Of a stretch of DNA of 64,000 nt, positions 34,382-41,861 are shown in pieces; positions within the stretch are counted from its first letter, which is position 1; the number at the start of each line of letters is the position of its first letter. A program made the position numbers and the translations under genes. Source of the DNA: Pseudomonas sp. WS 5079 (GTDB lineage: Bacteria > Pseudomonadota > Gammaproteobacteria > Pseudomonadales > Pseudomonadaceae); assembly GCF_012985465.1 (NCBI RefSeq), contig NZ_JAAQWN010000009.1:248001-312000 (forward strand), given 5' to 3'. The notes beneath the pieces are model-generated. The model had not been told where the DNA came from. It did not search any database and worked only from the letters and a program-made list of their open reading frames with translations.

Positions 34382-35335
34382 CTATAGGGCGCCCACTTCC
34401 CTGTAGAAGCGCTCGGCGCCTGGATGCAGCGGGATCGGCAGGCCCTTGGCCGCGCCTTCGAGCTGGATATCCTTGGCGGCCGAATGGGCATTACCCAGGC
34501 GATCGAGGTTGTCGAACATGAGTTTGGTCATCTGGTAGGCCACGTCATCGGGCACACCGTCATGGCTGACCAGGAGGTTGGTGACGGCCACTGTCGATAC
34601 ATCGCTGGCCTGACCGTCGTAGGTGCCCGCCGGGATCGTGCCGGCCTGGTAGGCCGCGTTGCCGATCTTGGCGATAACATCCGCAGGAATGGCAACGAAG
34701 GTGACCGGCAGGGTCGCCGCCAGGTCACGAATCGCCGCCATGCCCAGGCCCGAAGACTGCAGGGTGGCATCCAGCTGGCGGTTCTTGATCAACTCCACAG
34801 ACTCGGCATAAGGCAGGAACTCGACCTTGGCCATGTCTTCGTAGCGCAGGCCAGCCGCCTTGAAGATTGCGCGGGCGTTGAGCTCGGTGCCGGACTTCGG
34901 CGCGCCGACGGAGATGCGCTTATTTTTCAGGTCGGCCAGGGTGGTGATGCCGGACTCCTGGCTGGCAACGATCTGAATGTAGTTGGGATAGGTACCGGCA
35001 ACCGCCCGCAGTTTTTGCAGCGGAGCCTTGAAGCCAGCGTCCTCTACGCCATTCCAGGCATCAGCTACCGAGTCACCGAGGGCAAAGGCCAGCTCGCCGC
35101 GACCGGCTTGCAGCAGGTTGAGGTTTTCCACGGAAGCCTTGGTGGCCTGCACCGAGGTCTTCGACCCTTCGATGCCGTTGCTGTAGAGCTGCGACAGGCC
35201 CACGCCAATCGGGTAATACACGCCGCTGGTGCCGCCAGTCAGCACGTTGATAAATGTGGGAGCGGCGAGTGCCGCCGTACTTGCGGCAAAGGCTGCGACA
35301 GCAGCAAACACGCACAAACGCTTGGTCATTCGCAT
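34382..35335 (-). CDS. TAXI-family TRAP transporter substrate-binding protein
   Basis: 317 residues with a signal peptide (CVFAAVAAFAASTAALA). The TAXI signature is at the mature start: NVLTGGTSGVYYPIGVGLSQLY. The rest is a periplasmic two-lobe binding protein, with ISVGAPKSGTELNARAIF and LLVSHDGVPDDVAYQMTK. It captures the substrate and delivers it to the fused permease downstream. ATG 35335 is preferred because AAAGGTGA sits 5 nt before it; an in-frame GTG at 35344 is part of that ribosome site. The 200 bp upstream separates it from the sensor kinase gene. Confidence 0.9.
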   Translation of the reverse strand: MRMTKRLCVFAAVAAFAASTAALAAPTFINVLTGGTSGVYYPIGVGLSQLYSNGIEGSKTSVQATKASVENLNLLQAGRGELAFALGDSVADAWNGVEDAGFKAPLQKLRAVAGTYPNYIQIVASQESGITTLADLKNKRISVGAPKSGTELNARAIFKAAGLRYEDMAKVEFLPYAESVELIKNRQLDATLQSSGLGMAAIRDLAATLPVTFVAIPADVIAKIGNAAYQAGTIPAGTYDGQASDVSTVAVTNLLVSHDGVPDDVAYQMTKLMFDNLDRLGNAHSAAKDIQLEGAAKGLPIPLHPGAERFYREVGAL

Positions 35336-35538
35336 GGGAGTCACCTTTTATCTTTCTTATTAGGTGCCGAGCAAGCGAGTGCCCGGCTGACAAGTGCTCT
35401 GACAGATGCCATGGGTTGCGAGCGGGAAAACCCGCTCGACGTGGCCAGCCAGGCGGCTGTTATAAGCGAAATAGTCCCAGCCAGGCGTTACAGGAAAAGC
35501 CTTGTTGCAAATTCCTACAGATCGGAAGCAAGGTGCCA

Positions 35539-36858
35539 TCAGACCTGGCGTCGGGGCAGCTCGATCAGCACCTTGAGGCCGCCCAGTTCACTCTCGTGCA
35601 ACTGCAATGTGCCACCCCATACCTCGACGATATCGCGCACGATCCCCAGCCCCAGGCCGTGGCCATCGGTCTGTTCATCCAGGCGGGTGCCGCGGCTGAA
35701 CACCTGGGTGCGCTGGGCCTCGGGAATCCCCGGCCCGTCATCCTCGACCCGCAACTGAAAACCGTGGGGCGCCTCGTCAATGCTCACCCGCACTTCGGCA
35801 TCCGCCCATTTGCAGGCGTTGTCCAGCAGGTTGCCCAAGAGCTCCAGCAAGTCCTCGCGATCCCACGGCAGTTGCAGGCCGGGGCGAACGTGGTAGCTCA
35901 GGTCCAGGTGCTCGCCGTGAATCATGTTCAGGGTCGCCAGCAGGCCCGGCAATTCGCTGTCGCAGTCGAACAGCGCACCGGGCAGGGTTTCACCGGCAAG
36001 GCGCGCGCGATTGAGTTCGCGGTTGAGGCGTTGCTGCACCTGCTGTAATTGCTCGCGCAGCAGCTTGGCCAGTTGCGGCTGGTCCTTGAGCTGCTCGCTG
36101 GAGGCCACGCTCAACAGTACCGCCAGGGGGGTTTTCAGGGCATGCCCGAGGTTGCCCAGGGCATTGCGCGAGCGCTTGAGGCTGTCTTCGGTGTGGGCCA
36201 GCAGGTGGTTGATCTGCGCCACCAGCGGCTCCAGCTCCACTGGCACCTGGGTGTCCAGTTGTGAGCGTTGGCCTTGTTGCAGTTGCGCAATCTGTTCGCG
36301 CGCGGTTTCCAGCGGGCGCAAGGCCCGGCGCACGGTGACCCGTTGCAGGATCAGGATCAGCAGCAACGCCGCCAGCCCGAGGACCAGGCCGACCTGGCGC
36401 ATCAGGCGGAAACTTTCCCGCACGGGCGTGTAGTCCTGGGCCACGCTGATGGAAATCGACTGGCCGAAACGCTTGTAGTCCGAACGCAGCACCAGCAGTT
36501 GCTGGCCTTCCGGGCCCAATTGCAGGTTGCCCTGCAGGCCGGCCTGGGGCAGTTGCGGCAGTTCCTGGTCCCAGAGTGAGCGCGAGCGCCAGTGGTGGTC
36601 GCTGAAGTCGATACGGAAATAGTGCCCGGAAAACGGCCGCTGATAGGCCGGTGACAAGCGCTGCTCATCCAGTTGCACGCCGCCAGGGCCGCGCACCAGG
36701 GCCACCAGCAGGTTTTCGCTGTCATTGCGCAAACCCGACTCCAGGTAGCGCTGCAAACCCATTTCAAACAGCCACAGGCTGGTTTGTGCCAGCACCAGGC
36801 CGACGATCACCATCACGCTGATCAGCCCCAGGCTCAACCGCCGCTGGATCGACCTCAC
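35539..36858 (-). CDS. bqsS: Sensor histidine kinase, BqsS/CarS-like
   Basis: 439 residues. Two membrane segments (about 8-30 and 153-171) enclose a 120-residue periplasmic domain; then a HAMP-like stretch, the phosphoacceptor GHALKTPLAVLL (His239), and the ATPase domain with LLGNLLDNACKWA, DDGPGIP and GHGLGLGIV. The PepSY-PepSY-regulator-kinase order and nearby tlpQ match the bqs/car locus of P. aeruginosa (PA2656-2659), which senses Fe(II) or calcium. The periplasmic RExxE motif reported for Fe(II) sensing in BqsS is not seen; the nearest match is RNDSE at 44-48. It overlaps the regulator gene by 4 nt. Confidence 0.85.
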   Translation of the reverse strand: MRSIQRRLSLGLISVMVIVGLVLAQTSLWLFEMGLQRYLESGLRNDSENLLVALVRGPGGVQLDEQRLSPAYQRPFSGHYFRIDFSDHHWRSRSLWDQELPQLPQAGLQGNLQLGPEGQQLLVLRSDYKRFGQSISISVAQDYTPVRESFRLMRQVGLVLGLAALLLILILQRVTVRRALRPLETAREQIAQLQQGQRSQLDTQVPVELEPLVAQINHLLAHTEDSLKRSRNALGNLGHALKTPLAVLLSVASSEQLKDQPQLAKLLREQLQQVQQRLNRELNRARLAGETLPGALFDCDSELPGLLATLNMIHGEHLDLSYHVRPGLQLPWDREDLLELLGNLLDNACKWADAEVRVSIDEAPHGFQLRVEDDGPGIPEAQRTQVFSRGTRLDEQTDGHGLGLGIVRDIVEVWGGTLQLHESELGGLKVLIELPRRQV

Positions 36859-37523
36859 GCGGGGCTGGCGCCAAAGCGATAACCCTGGCCGCGCCGGGTT
36901 TCAATCACGCTGCGCCCCAGCTTGCGCCGCAGATGGTTGACGTGGACCTCGAGGACATTGGAGTCGCGCTCGGTCTCACCGTCATACAAATGCTCGGCCA
37001 GGTGGCTTTTGGAAAGGATCTGTTCGGGATGCAGCATGAAGTAACGCAACAGGCGAAACTCGGCAGCGGTCAGTTGCACCTCGGCACCGTCGCGCATCAC
37101 GCACTGGCGGCCTTCATCCAGATGCAAGCCTGCCGCCTGCAAGGTCGGCTGGTTGGCCTGGCCATGGGAGCGGCGCAACAACGCCTGGATGCGCAGGTAC
37201 AGCTCTTGGGGGTGGAACGGCTTGCTCAGGTAATCGTCGGCCCCGGCCTTGAGCCCTTCGATGCGCTCGGCCCAGGAGTCGCGGGCGGTGAGGATCAATA
37301 CCGGCGTCGCCAGGGCGGCGGCGCGCCATTGGCTCAACACCTCAAGCCCAGGCAGCCCGGGCAGGCCCAGGTCAAGGATGATCAGGTCATAGGGCTCGCT
37401 GCGCCCCTGATACACCGCGTCACGCCCGTCCGCCAGCCAATCCACGGCATAACCCTGGGCTTTGAGCCCGGCCAGCAGTTCATCGGCCAACGGTACGTGG
37501 TCTTCCACCAGAAGCAGGCGCAT
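36855..37523 (-). CDS. bqsR: OmpR-family response regulator, BqsR/CarR-like
   Basis: 222 residues. The receiver domain has phosphoacceptor Asp51 (IILDLGLPG), the T/A switch in LILTARD and Lys in YLSKPF. The winged-helix DNA-binding domain covers about 125-220 (LTAAEFRLLRYFMLHPEQIL, then RDSNVLEVHVNHLRRKLG). It is the partner of the kinase that follows. A tandem TTAAG-type site lies upstream of the operon, matching the BqsR site reported in P. aeruginosa. The start overlaps the stop of the PepSY gene in TGATG. Confidence 0.9.
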   Translation of the reverse strand: MRLLLVEDHVPLADELLAGLKAQGYAVDWLADGRDAVYQGRSEPYDLIILDLGLPGLPGLEVLSQWRAAALATPVLILTARDSWAERIEGLKAGADDYLSKPFHPQELYLRIQALLRRSHGQANQPTLQAAGLHLDEGRQCVMRDGAEVQLTAAEFRLLRYFMLHPEQILSKSHLAEHLYDGETERDSNVLEVHVNHLRRKLGRSVIETRRGQGYRFGASPA

Positions 37524-37837
37524 CAGTCATCTTCCTCGTCTTTAAGCAGTGCGCCAGTGGTCGCGTCCAGTTTGATTTCCCGGACCACGCCATCGGTGGT
37601 CACCAGTTCCACTTCATAGACATAGCTGCCGTGTTTGCTCTCAAGCTCGGCCTCCAGCAACCGGGAGCCGGGATGCCGCGCCATGGCCTGCTGCAACAGT
37701 TGTTCAAGGGACAGGATCACCCCCTGCTGGCGCAGTTCCAGGGCTTCATCCTGGTTGAGGTCCCGGGCAGCCACCACCGAGCAAAAGGCCATGAGCACCA
37801 GCGCCAATCGACTGCCGGTGCGTAGATTTACCTTCAT
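37523..37837 (-). CDS. Exported PepSY-domain protein
   Basis: 104 residues: a signal peptide (LALVLMAFCSVVAA) and one PepSY unit with SRLLEAELESKHGSYVYEVE and a DATTGALLKDEEDD ending. PepSY proteins are periplasmic and often linked to sensor kinases or proteases. The acidic tail (KDEEDD) could bind cations. ATG 37837 overlaps the stop of the preceding PepSY gene by one base (TAATG). It is the second gene of the four-gene operon and a paralogue of the first. Confidence 0.85.
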   Translation of the reverse strand: MKVNLRTGSRLALVLMAFCSVVAARDLNQDEALELRQQGVILSLEQLLQQAMARHPGSRLLEAELESKHGSYVYEVELVTTDGVVREIKLDATTGALLKDEEDD

Positions 37838-38145
37838 TACGTATCCTGATGATCCTTGAGGACTTGCCCGGTGACAGCGTCCAATTCCACATCCCACTCG
37901 ACGCCTTGGGCATCGCGCAGGTCAACCTGGTAAATATATTTGCCGTATTCCTGCTCCAGTTCGGATTCATGCACGGTGCCACCTGGATGTTTGGCCAGGG
38001 CGGCGGCATTGAGCTTCTCGAAGGACTGGATGGTACCAGCGTCACGCAATTTCAGCGCTTCATCCGGCCCCAGGTCCCGCGCCTGGGCCAGGCCGGTGGT
38101 CAGGGCGATGATACTGGCGGCGACAATTGCTGTGAGGTTTTTCAT
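37837..38145 (-). CDS. Exported PepSY-domain protein
   Basis: 102 residues: signal peptide (AIVAASIIALTTGLAQA), then a PepSY unit with ALAKHPGGTVHESELEQEYG, KYIYQVDLRDAQG and DAVTGQVLKDHQDT. It resembles its downstream neighbour over the whole length, so the pair arose by duplication. It is the first gene of pepSY-pepSY-bqsR-bqsS; homologous genes precede bqsRS in P. aeruginosa. ATG 38145 has GGAGAC upstream. Confidence 0.85.
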   Translation of the reverse strand: MKNLTAIVAASIIALTTGLAQARDLGPDEALKLRDAGTIQSFEKLNAAALAKHPGGTVHESELEQEYGKYIYQVDLRDAQGVEWDVELDAVTGQVLKDHQDT

Positions 38146-38200
38146 GACAAGTCTCCATTTCACAATGTTTTACCTACGGCCCCCACAGTACGACGCGCAA

Positions 38201-38216
38201 CTTAACTGAAACTGAA
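38201..38216 (-). promoter_or_regulatory. BqsR-type tandem box upstream of the pepSY-bqsRS operon
   Basis: On the minus strand TTCAG-N6-TTAAG matches the reported BqsR site TTAAG-N6-TTAAG with one mismatch. A -10-like TACTGT begins 10 nt further on (38190-38185), the spacing expected for an OmpR-family activator, and the ATG is 55 nt away. The site lies between divergent genes and could also affect the patatin gene. Confidence 0.6.
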
Positions 38217-38304
38217 TTGCCACTATGGCAATTGTCCCACAACACCTTGCCAGCCCCCTGGGGAAATTTCCTATACTGCCCTGCCCGCCTGCACAGAGAT
38301 CGGT

Positions 38305-39384
38305 ATGACGGCCATCCACATCAAGTTCCCAGCCCTGACGCTCAAGGCTGGCCAGCGCGCCTTTACACGCATTCGCGAGCACGGCCTCAAACCTCAAGAC
38401 GTGGGGATTCTGCCCGGCGCGGCCGGGGGCCCCAAGGCCTTGGGCATTCAGGGCCTGGACCTGGCGTTGTTCGGTGACTGGCTGGCACGCGCGCCCCGCG
38501 AGCGCGCGCTGATTGGCGCATCGATCGGCTCCTGGCGCTTTGCCAGTGCCTGCCTGCCCGACCCGGTACAAGGCCTGCTCGACCTCGGTCGCCTGTACAA
38601 CGAGCAACGTTTTGCCAAGGGCGTGACCATGGCCGAGGTCAGCCAGAGCTGCCAGCGCATGCTCGATGACTTGCTGGCCGGGCGCGATGCAACGCTGCTG
38701 GATAACCCGCACTATCGCCTGAATATCGTGGTGGTCAAAAGCCATGGCCTGCTCGCCGATGACCACCGTGGGCGCCTGGGCCTGGGCCTGTCTTCGGTGA
38801 TCGCCGACAACTTGCGCGGCCGTGCGCGACTGTCGCGGCACTTTGAGCGGCTGATCATCCACGACCCGCGCCAGGCCCCGCCGCTGCACCCACTCAAGGA
38901 TTTCCCGTCGCGCTTCCTCGACCTGGAACTGGGCAACCTGCGCCAGGCCTTGCTGGCGTCCGGCTCGATCCCCATGGTGATGCAAGGCGTGCGCGACTTG
39001 CCGGGCGCCGGTGCCGGCACCTATCGCGATGGCGGCCTGCTGGACTACCACCTCGACCTGCCCTACCACGGTGATGACATTGTGCTGTACCCGCACTTCA
39101 CCGACAGAGTCATCCCCGGCTGGTTCGACAAGAGCCTGCCGTGGCGGCGCAGCAGTCCGCAGGGTTTGCGCGATGTATTGCTGGTGGCCCCTTCACGGGA
39201 CTACCTGGCCCGCCTGCCCTACGGCAAATTGCCGGATCGCAGCGATTTCAAGCGCTTTATGGGGGACGACACCCGGCGCAATCAGTACTGGCAAACCGCG
39301 ATGAATGAGAGCCAGCGGCTGGGCGATGAATTCCTTGAACTGGCCGATAGCGGTCGATTGGGTGAGCGTTTGATTGCACTCTAA
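38305..39384 (+). CDS. Patatin-like phospholipase family protein
   Basis: 359 residues. The patatin catalytic dyad is visible: the oxyanion glycine loop GAAGGPKALG (about 38-47), the nucleophile serine in GASIGSW (about 72) and the aspartate in YRDGGLLDYH (about 240). Patatins hydrolyse acyl chains from lipids. There is no signal peptide, so it is cytosolic or secreted by a dedicated route. ATG 38305 is the natural start. It is divergent from the bqs-like operon, sharing a 160-bp control region with the BqsR-type box. Confidence 0.85.
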   Translation: MTAIHIKFPALTLKAGQRAFTRIREHGLKPQDVGILPGAAGGPKALGIQGLDLALFGDWLARAPRERALIGASIGSWRFASACLPDPVQGLLDLGRLYNEQRFAKGVTMAEVSQSCQRMLDDLLAGRDATLLDNPHYRLNIVVVKSHGLLADDHRGRLGLGLSSVIADNLRGRARLSRHFERLIIHDPRQAPPLHPLKDFPSRFLDLELGNLRQALLASGSIPMVMQGVRDLPGAGAGTYRDGGLLDYHLDLPYHGDDIVLYPHFTDRVIPGWFDKSLPWRRSSPQGLRDVLLVAPSRDYLARLPYGKLPDRSDFKRFMGDDTRRNQYWQTAMNESQRLGDEFLELADSGRLGERLIAL

Positions 39385-39461
39385 GCATCGGCCACTGTTT
39401 TTTCGAAAAAAATTATTGTAATTCGATAATTATTCATGGATTATTCTTCCATCAACCCCGT

Positions 39462-40055
39462 ATGGATCGACCCATGAGCAATCATCTGCATACCATCTCT
39501 ACCAACACCCGGCTGCGGTCCATAGGCGCGTTTGCCGCACTGTTGGCGTGGTCGGTCGCGCTGATCGAATTCGGCGCGCCGATTTTGTACTGGATCTTCG
39601 ACTATCCCACCGCCCTGGCGGAGTATCTCAATGCCTACGGCGAGCAAATGCCTTCGCTGTTAGCCCCTGGCTACCAACCGGCCCCCTGGATCATGGGCCT
39701 GGTCCTGGCCCTGGAAATGCTGCCGATCAGCCTTACAGTGCTGGCGCTGGTGCTGACCGGGATCTTTTTCATGCGCCTTTCCAAGGGGCACATCTGGACC
39801 GAGGCCAATATCAAGATCCTGTGGTGGATGGGCCTCCTATTCATTGCTACCCCACTGCTGGCACCGGTTGTTTCCACCCTGCAAGGCTTGGCCCTGGCGA
39901 TTGAAATGCCGCCTGGCGAGCGCACATTCAGCCTCAGTGTGGGTGTATCATCCGCAGCCATCTATGCAATCATACAAGGCATCTTTCTGTGCGCATTCTC
40001 ATTGATAGTGGCCGAATCAAAAGTTATCGACGATGAAAATAAAAGCATCATCTAA
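39462..40055 (+). CDS. DUF2975 membrane protein
   Basis: 197 residues with four membrane segments (about 21-45, 75-104, 122-142 and 160-180) and the DUF2975 mark GIFFMRLSKGHIWTEANI after the second segment. DUF2975 proteins are regularly paired with a small Xre-type regulator, as here (the next gene starts 4 nt after the stop). The function is unknown. Either ATG 39462 or 39474 may be used. The AT-rich 75 bp upstream (TTATTGTAATTCGATAATTATTC) probably holds the promoter. Confidence 0.82.
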   Translation: MDRPMSNHLHTISTNTRLRSIGAFAALLAWSVALIEFGAPILYWIFDYPTALAEYLNAYGEQMPSLLAPGYQPAPWIMGLVLALEMLPISLTVLALVLTGIFFMRLSKGHIWTEANIKILWWMGLLFIATPLLAPVVSTLQGLALAIEMPPGERTFSLSVGVSSAAIYAIIQGIFLCAFSLIVAESKVIDDENKSII

Positions 40056-40058
40056 CCC

Positions 40059-40271
40059 ATGACAATCATTATTCGATTGGACGTCATGATGGCGAAGAAA
40101 AAGATTCGCTCCAACCAACTGGCAGATGCCATTGGGATTACCGAAGCCAATCTGTCGCTATTGAAAAATGGAAAGATCAAAGGCTTCAAACTTGAAACCC
40201 TGAACAAGCTGTGTATGGCCCTGGATTGCCAGCCAGGCGACTTGCTGGAGTTCGAGAGCGAAGACGCCTAG
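40059..40271 (+). CDS. Small Xre/Cro-type HTH regulator (YozG-like)
   Basis: 70 residues, essentially a single helix-turn-helix: SNQLADAIGITEANLSLLKNG is the helix-turn-helix, followed by LNKLCMALDCQPGDLLEFE. Such proteins accompany DUF2975 membrane proteins and are thought to regulate the pair; in this arrangement the membrane protein may hold or modulate the regulator. It is 4 nt downstream of the DUF2975 gene and co-transcribed. Confidence 0.85.
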   Translation: MTIIIRLDVMMAKKKIRSNQLADAIGITEANLSLLKNGKIKGFKLETLNKLCMALDCQPGDLLEFESEDA

Positions 40272-40343
40272 CTCTGGAATGGGCTGCCTGGCTTGCGGGC
40301 AACCCTGTAAGATACTGATCAATTTAACGCGGACCTCCCCCCT

Positions 40344-40583
40344 ATGACACCCATAAAGTTCCTGGGCCTCTTCACTATCGCCCTGATTACTGGCTGTAGT
40401 AACAGCAGTTACGACCCTTCCTCGTTCAAGTTTTATGAACCAGGCACGCAGTTCGGCAACCGCTACGGCTCATCTTTCTGGTTGAATACTCCCTGCCCTA
40501 AACGTGGTTGCGATAACAACAAGTTGTTCTTCAATCCAGCCCATCAAGAAACAACTTTGGAAAGATACAACCATGCATTCTAA
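40344..40583 (+). CDS. Small lipoprotein, unidentified
   Basis: 79 residues. A lipoprotein signal is seen (FLGLFTIALITGC, Cys 18). The mature part is short and polar (SSYDPSSFKFYEPGTQFGNRY then NTPCPKRGCDNN) with two more cysteines that could form a disulfide. No family was recognised. The last codons overlap the start of the next gene by 11 nt, so the two are coupled. A GC content lower than that of the neighbours hints at accessory DNA. Confidence 0.65.
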   Translation: MTPIKFLGLFTIALITGCSNSSYDPSSFKFYEPGTQFGNRYGSSFWLNTPCPKRGCDNNKLFFNPAHQETTLERYNHAF

Positions 40584-40968
40584 TCGCAAAAAACTGTATA
40601 GCCTTGGCATGTTCCTGCTTCTGGCGGCCGGCCACGCAAACGCGCAGGACTTGCCCAATCTCTCGCTTCTCACTCGCTATGGCGTCACCGAAGACCAGTT
40701 GCCGGCAGCCCCCACCGACCTGGCACTGAACACCGAGCCGACGAAAAGCCGCTTTGAAATCCAGCCCGAACGGCCATTGATCCGGGTGGAGAAAAACGGC
40801 GACCTGGTGTCCGAAACCACCGGCAATATCAGCATTGATAATGCAGCCGCCCAAGGCCAGGTGCAGTGTGCTCGTGCGCACGCAGAACTGGAGCGCCGCG
40901 GGTCGCAGAGTTCATTGGCCTGCGGGGATGGGGTCAAGGTCAGTACTACGCTATGGTCCCAGGAATAA
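40573..40968 (+). CDS. Small exported protein, unidentified
   Basis: 131 residues with a signal peptide (SLGMFLLLAAGHANAQ, cleavage near residue 24). The mature protein is soluble, with RYGVTEDQLPAAPTDLALNTE and FEIQPERPLIRVEKNGDLVSE, and cysteines at VQCARAHAEL and SLACGDG. No domain was recognised. It starts at ATG 40573 within the end of the lipoprotein gene, with GGAAAG upstream. The pair probably works together in the periplasm. Confidence 0.65.
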   Translation: MHSNRKKLYSLGMFLLLAAGHANAQDLPNLSLLTRYGVTEDQLPAAPTDLALNTEPTKSRFEIQPERPLIRVEKNGDLVSETTGNISIDNAAAQGQVQCARAHAELERRGSQSSLACGDGVKVSTTLWSQE

Positions 40969-41108
40969 CCGTGCTTTACGCACCACGCCAGGTCGCCCGA
41001 TAAACAGGTTAGAATGCGCGCCACGTCGGTCGCCTGGGCCCATCAAGCGCTCACCCGACCCTGACAATCGCACACCGCCCTAGAAACTCCTGCCTTACAG
41101 GTCATACC

Positions 41109-41465
41109 GTGGAAATTTTCAAAGAGTTCACCTTCGAGTCCGCCCACCGCTTGCCTCACGTCCCCGAAGGCCATAAATGCGGGCGCCTGCATGGTCACTC
41201 CTTCAAGGTGGCCATCCACCTGAGCGGCGACCTCGACCCGCATACCGGCTGGATCCGTGATTTCTCGGAGATCAAGGCGATTTTCAAGCCGCTCTATGAG
41301 CGCCTCGACCACAACTACCTCAACGACATACCCGGCCTGGAAAACCCTACCAGCGAAGTGCTGGCCAAGTGGATCTGGAATGAGTTGAAGCCGTTGTTGC
41401 CGGAACTCAGCGCTATTCGCATCCATGAGACCTGCACCAGTGGCTGTATTTATCGCGGTGAGTAA
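41109..41465 (+). CDS. queD: 6-carboxytetrahydropterin synthase
   Basis: 118 residues, the full length of QueD. Zinc ligands are the histidines in FESAHRLPHVPEGHKCGRLHG (three His) with the catalytic Cys in HKCGRLHGHSF; SEIKAIFKPLYERLDHNYLND holds the catalytic Asp/His. It makes 6-carboxytetrahydropterin on the way to queuosine. The start is GTG 41109 (GTGGAAATTTTC) because there is no ATG that gives the family N-terminus; ACAGGT lies 7 nt upstream. It stands alone. Confidence 0.93.
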   Translation: MEIFKEFTFESAHRLPHVPEGHKCGRLHGHSFKVAIHLSGDLDPHTGWIRDFSEIKAIFKPLYERLDHNYLNDIPGLENPTSEVLAKWIWNELKPLLPELSAIRIHETCTSGCIYRGE

Positions 41466-41532
41466 TTCGCTGCTGTGCTCGGTGGCAACAGCGATTAAAA
41501 CCAGGCCTTGAAGTACACCAAGCAAGCCCACC

Positions 41533-41679
41533 ATGGCATCAGGCTTTGAAACCACCGACGTTGGTTTCTTCAGACTCGACGACCTGCCACCGCCATCACG
41601 CGGGCGCACCATCGAGAGTGATCTTGCAGCAGCCTTCGCCTTTCACCGCGGCGAAATCAGCCAGACCCTGTTCGACTGA
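41533..41679 (+). pseudogene. Remnant of a Nudix hydrolase (C-terminal part)
   Basis: The open frame gives SGFETTDVGFFRLDDLPPPS followed by GRTIESDL and a TLFD end. This is the usual C-terminal sequence of a Nudix hydrolase group (FF..DELPPLS.GR pattern); the Nudix box and everything before it are missing. Upstream bases in another frame (LKYTKQAHHG) suggest that a frameshift also hit the junction. I read it as a decayed copy, not a functional short gene. The region 41466-41861 holds nothing else coding. Confidence 0.55.
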
Positions 41680-41690
41680 CACCCTGGCAC

Positions 41691-41711
41691 GGTGATCCAA
41701 CTTGTATCACC
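41691..41711. promoter_or_regulatory. Inverted repeat upstream of codBA
   Basis: GGTGAT and ATCACC form a 6-bp dyad with a 9-nt spacer, 150 bp before codB. It could be an operator for the cytosine genes or the end structure of the Nudix remnant. No regulator gene is adjacent. Confidence 0.3.
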
Positions 41712-41861
41712 GCTGCACCGCTTTTGTGCCTGGCTGGGCCTAACCAACAAGCAATCCCAGCCTCCTGCCCTTCCCCGCGCCCGAACACTGTGCAACCTGC
41801 ACAGCCCCCACTTGGCACGGGCGCTGCAACAAGCCCTGGGTCACTCACAGGGGAACGGCAC

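Noticed and set aside
40969..41108. preQ1 riboswitch upstream of queD
   Set aside because: No pseudoknot-type preQ1 pattern or C-rich/A-rich core was found in the 140 nt before the gene.
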